Shown here piece after piece: positions 63,170-64,000 of a stretch of 64,000 bases of DNA. The number at the start of each line of letters is the position of its first letter. The stretch's first letter is position 1. A model generated the notes under the pieces. The model did no database searches. It saw only the letters and a list, made by a program, of their open reading frames with translations, and had not been told where the DNA came from. The translations under genes were made by a program, and so were the position numbers. The DNA comes from an uncultured Caulobacteraceae bacterium (GTDB lineage: Bacteria; Pseudomonadota; Alphaproteobacteria; Caulobacterales; Caulobacteraceae), in the NCBI GenBank assembly GCA_903872075.1, contig CAIQJF010000035.1, positions 62,001 through 126,000 of the forward strand, given 5' to 3'.

Positions 63170-64000
63170 CTAGGTGCTCTTTTCGCGCTTCTCTTCCTTG
63201 CCTTCTTCCCGGGCCGCCGCCCGCGCTTCGGCGCGCCGGGGCGGCATGGCGGGCTGCGCCGCCTTCAGCTTCTCCCACAGTTCGCGAAGTGCGTCGCGTT
63301 GCGGCTTCGCCAGCCAGCCGCTCGTCTTGAGACCATCGGCCATGTCTGGAGCCTTTGCGTCCAGACTGGCGTTTGACGCAGTCCATAGCGCGGCGGCCGA
63401 CCCCCAGGCTGCGGCGAACGGGTCGGCGCGCTTTAGACGTGAGGTCTGTGTGAGGAGGTTCCCCTCCTGCAGCTTGTCGCCGCTCACGATATCGCCGCGA
63501 TAGTACCAGCGGATTTCCGTACCCGACGCGAGCAGCGACTCGTGCAGCGCGGCGAAACGCGGGTTTCCGAACAGTTTGGCGAAGTTCGCGCGCACATGGG
63601 AAATGTCGCGGTCGATGCGCAGGTCGCCGTGGATCTGAGCTTCCACATAGCTGTCGGGGTTCCGATCCTCGGGCAGGCTGCCTCCTGTCGCCGCCCGGAT
63701 CACCTGGCCGAAATTGGCGCCGTCGAACGTGGCCACCGGTCCGGTGTCCCAGGGCGAGGCGTCGGTCGGAGTGGGGGCTCCCGGACTCACCGCGCCGGCT
63801 CTCACCAGGCTCCCGTGATCGCTTTCGGTCGGGGACCACTGCCGAAGCGAGTCGCTGGACGTTATCGTCGCGCGCGCCCGTAACACCTCGGGTTTGATGG
63901 CGAAGTGCAGGGGCAAGGTTTCCTGGGCCAGGGTGTCGGCCAGGGCCCCGAAGTCGCTGCCGGCCAGGTTCAGCGCGGCATATTTCGGGAGGACCTCGTC
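63170..64000 (-). CDS. DUF3626-like protein, partial at the window edge
   Basis: At least 276 residues are in the window; the frame is open through the right edge. PKYAALNLAGSDFGALAD (in the edge part), VEAQIHGDLRIDRDISHV and YYRGDIVSGDKLQ resemble the DUF3626 family. The C-terminal 40 residues are charged and Ala/Arg/Glu-rich. The 5' end and start codon lie outside. The function of the family is unknown. Confidence 0.7.
   Translation of the reverse strand, partial: DEVLPKYAALNLAGSDFGALADTLAQETLPLHFAIKPEVLRARATITSSDSLRQWSPTESDHGSLVRAGAVSPGAPTPTDASPWDTGPVATFDGANFGQVIRAATGGSLPEDRNPDSYVEAQIHGDLRIDRDISHVRANFAKLFGNPRFAALHESLLASGTEIRWYYRGDIVSGDKLQEGNLLTQTSRLKRADPFAAAWGSAAALWTASNASLDAKAPDMADGLKTSGWLAKPQRDALRELWEKLKAAQPAMPPRRAEARAAAREEGKEEKREKST

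Noticed and set aside
62184-63839. A 551-codon minus-strand open frame opposite LysR
   Set aside because: Antisense shadow of the LysR gene and overlapping the DUF3626-like gene in another frame.

Overview
The window reads as a chromosomal segment of a high-GC alphaproteobacterium, most likely of the order Caulobacterales (Phenylobacterium/Caulobacter type). The evidence is the strong G/C third-position codon use, the gph / glmU-rpiA-gor / class II DAHP synthase neighbourhood, a DksA with a single zinc-site cysteine, an Mla-type operon with a STAS-MlaE permease, and a PEPxxWA-CTERM protein. The genus is inference. Most of the window is ordinary housekeeping sequence, with several accessory stretches that carry broken or fragmentary genes.

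Layout. 0.1-5.1 kb: a MetX-like hydrolase, a GAF-GAF-PAS adenylate cyclase translationally coupled to a coiled-coil protein, a 50-bp relic of a second MetX-like hydrolase, and an acyltransferase. 5.1-6.0 kb: a compositionally odd, gene-free stretch ending at tRNA-Val(CAC). 6.1-12.2 kb: gph, then glmU-rpiA-gor-VOC-DAHP synthase. 12.2-17.7 kb: a conserved hypothetical protein, two oxidoreductases, and a Spy-like protein with a response regulator and histidine kinase. 17.7-22.0 kb, minus strand: a dTDP-sugar locus in the order small membrane protein (frameshifted), ATPase (in-frame amber stop), rfbC, rfbB, rfbA. 22.2-27.9 kb: a methyltransferase, small proteins, a PEP mutase-like enzyme, uppP and an OprB-type porin.

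28.0-31.3 kb holds a tightly packed four-gene plus-strand unit: a ParBc_2-type protein, DUF969, DUF979 and DUF2891. With the divergent porin it looks like a complete but unassigned uptake and processing pathway. 31.3-41.8 kb is an accessory catabolic and peptidase region: aldo/keto reductase, LysR, a carboxymuconolactone decarboxylase-like protein, a GPH-type transporter, a ParD/ParE pair, M14 and S41 peptidases, an amidohydrolase and a 3D-domain protein. It also contains a truncated racemase, a 43-bp relic of an M14 peptidase and a possible decayed membrane-protein frame.

42.3-64.0 kb is mainly core: folD, a Nudix hydrolase, the Mla-like lipid-transport operon, pyruvate kinase, an M28/PSMA-like peptidase, dksA, nadE, a LOG-family protein, an Atm1-type ABC exporter, a glyoxalase-like protein, tRNA-Asn(GTT), a phosphoesterase, the PEP-CTERM protein, a divergent pirin/LysR pair and a DUF3626-like gene that runs off the right edge.

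The points most worth following up are the two adjacent disrupted genes at the head of the rfb operon, which may be accessories of an exosortase system while a PEP-CTERM substrate persists at 60.5 kb; the porin/ParBc_2/DUF969/DUF979/DUF2891 module; and two separate cases where a short, mostly synonymously diverged fragment of a neighbouring gene remains in an intergenic space.
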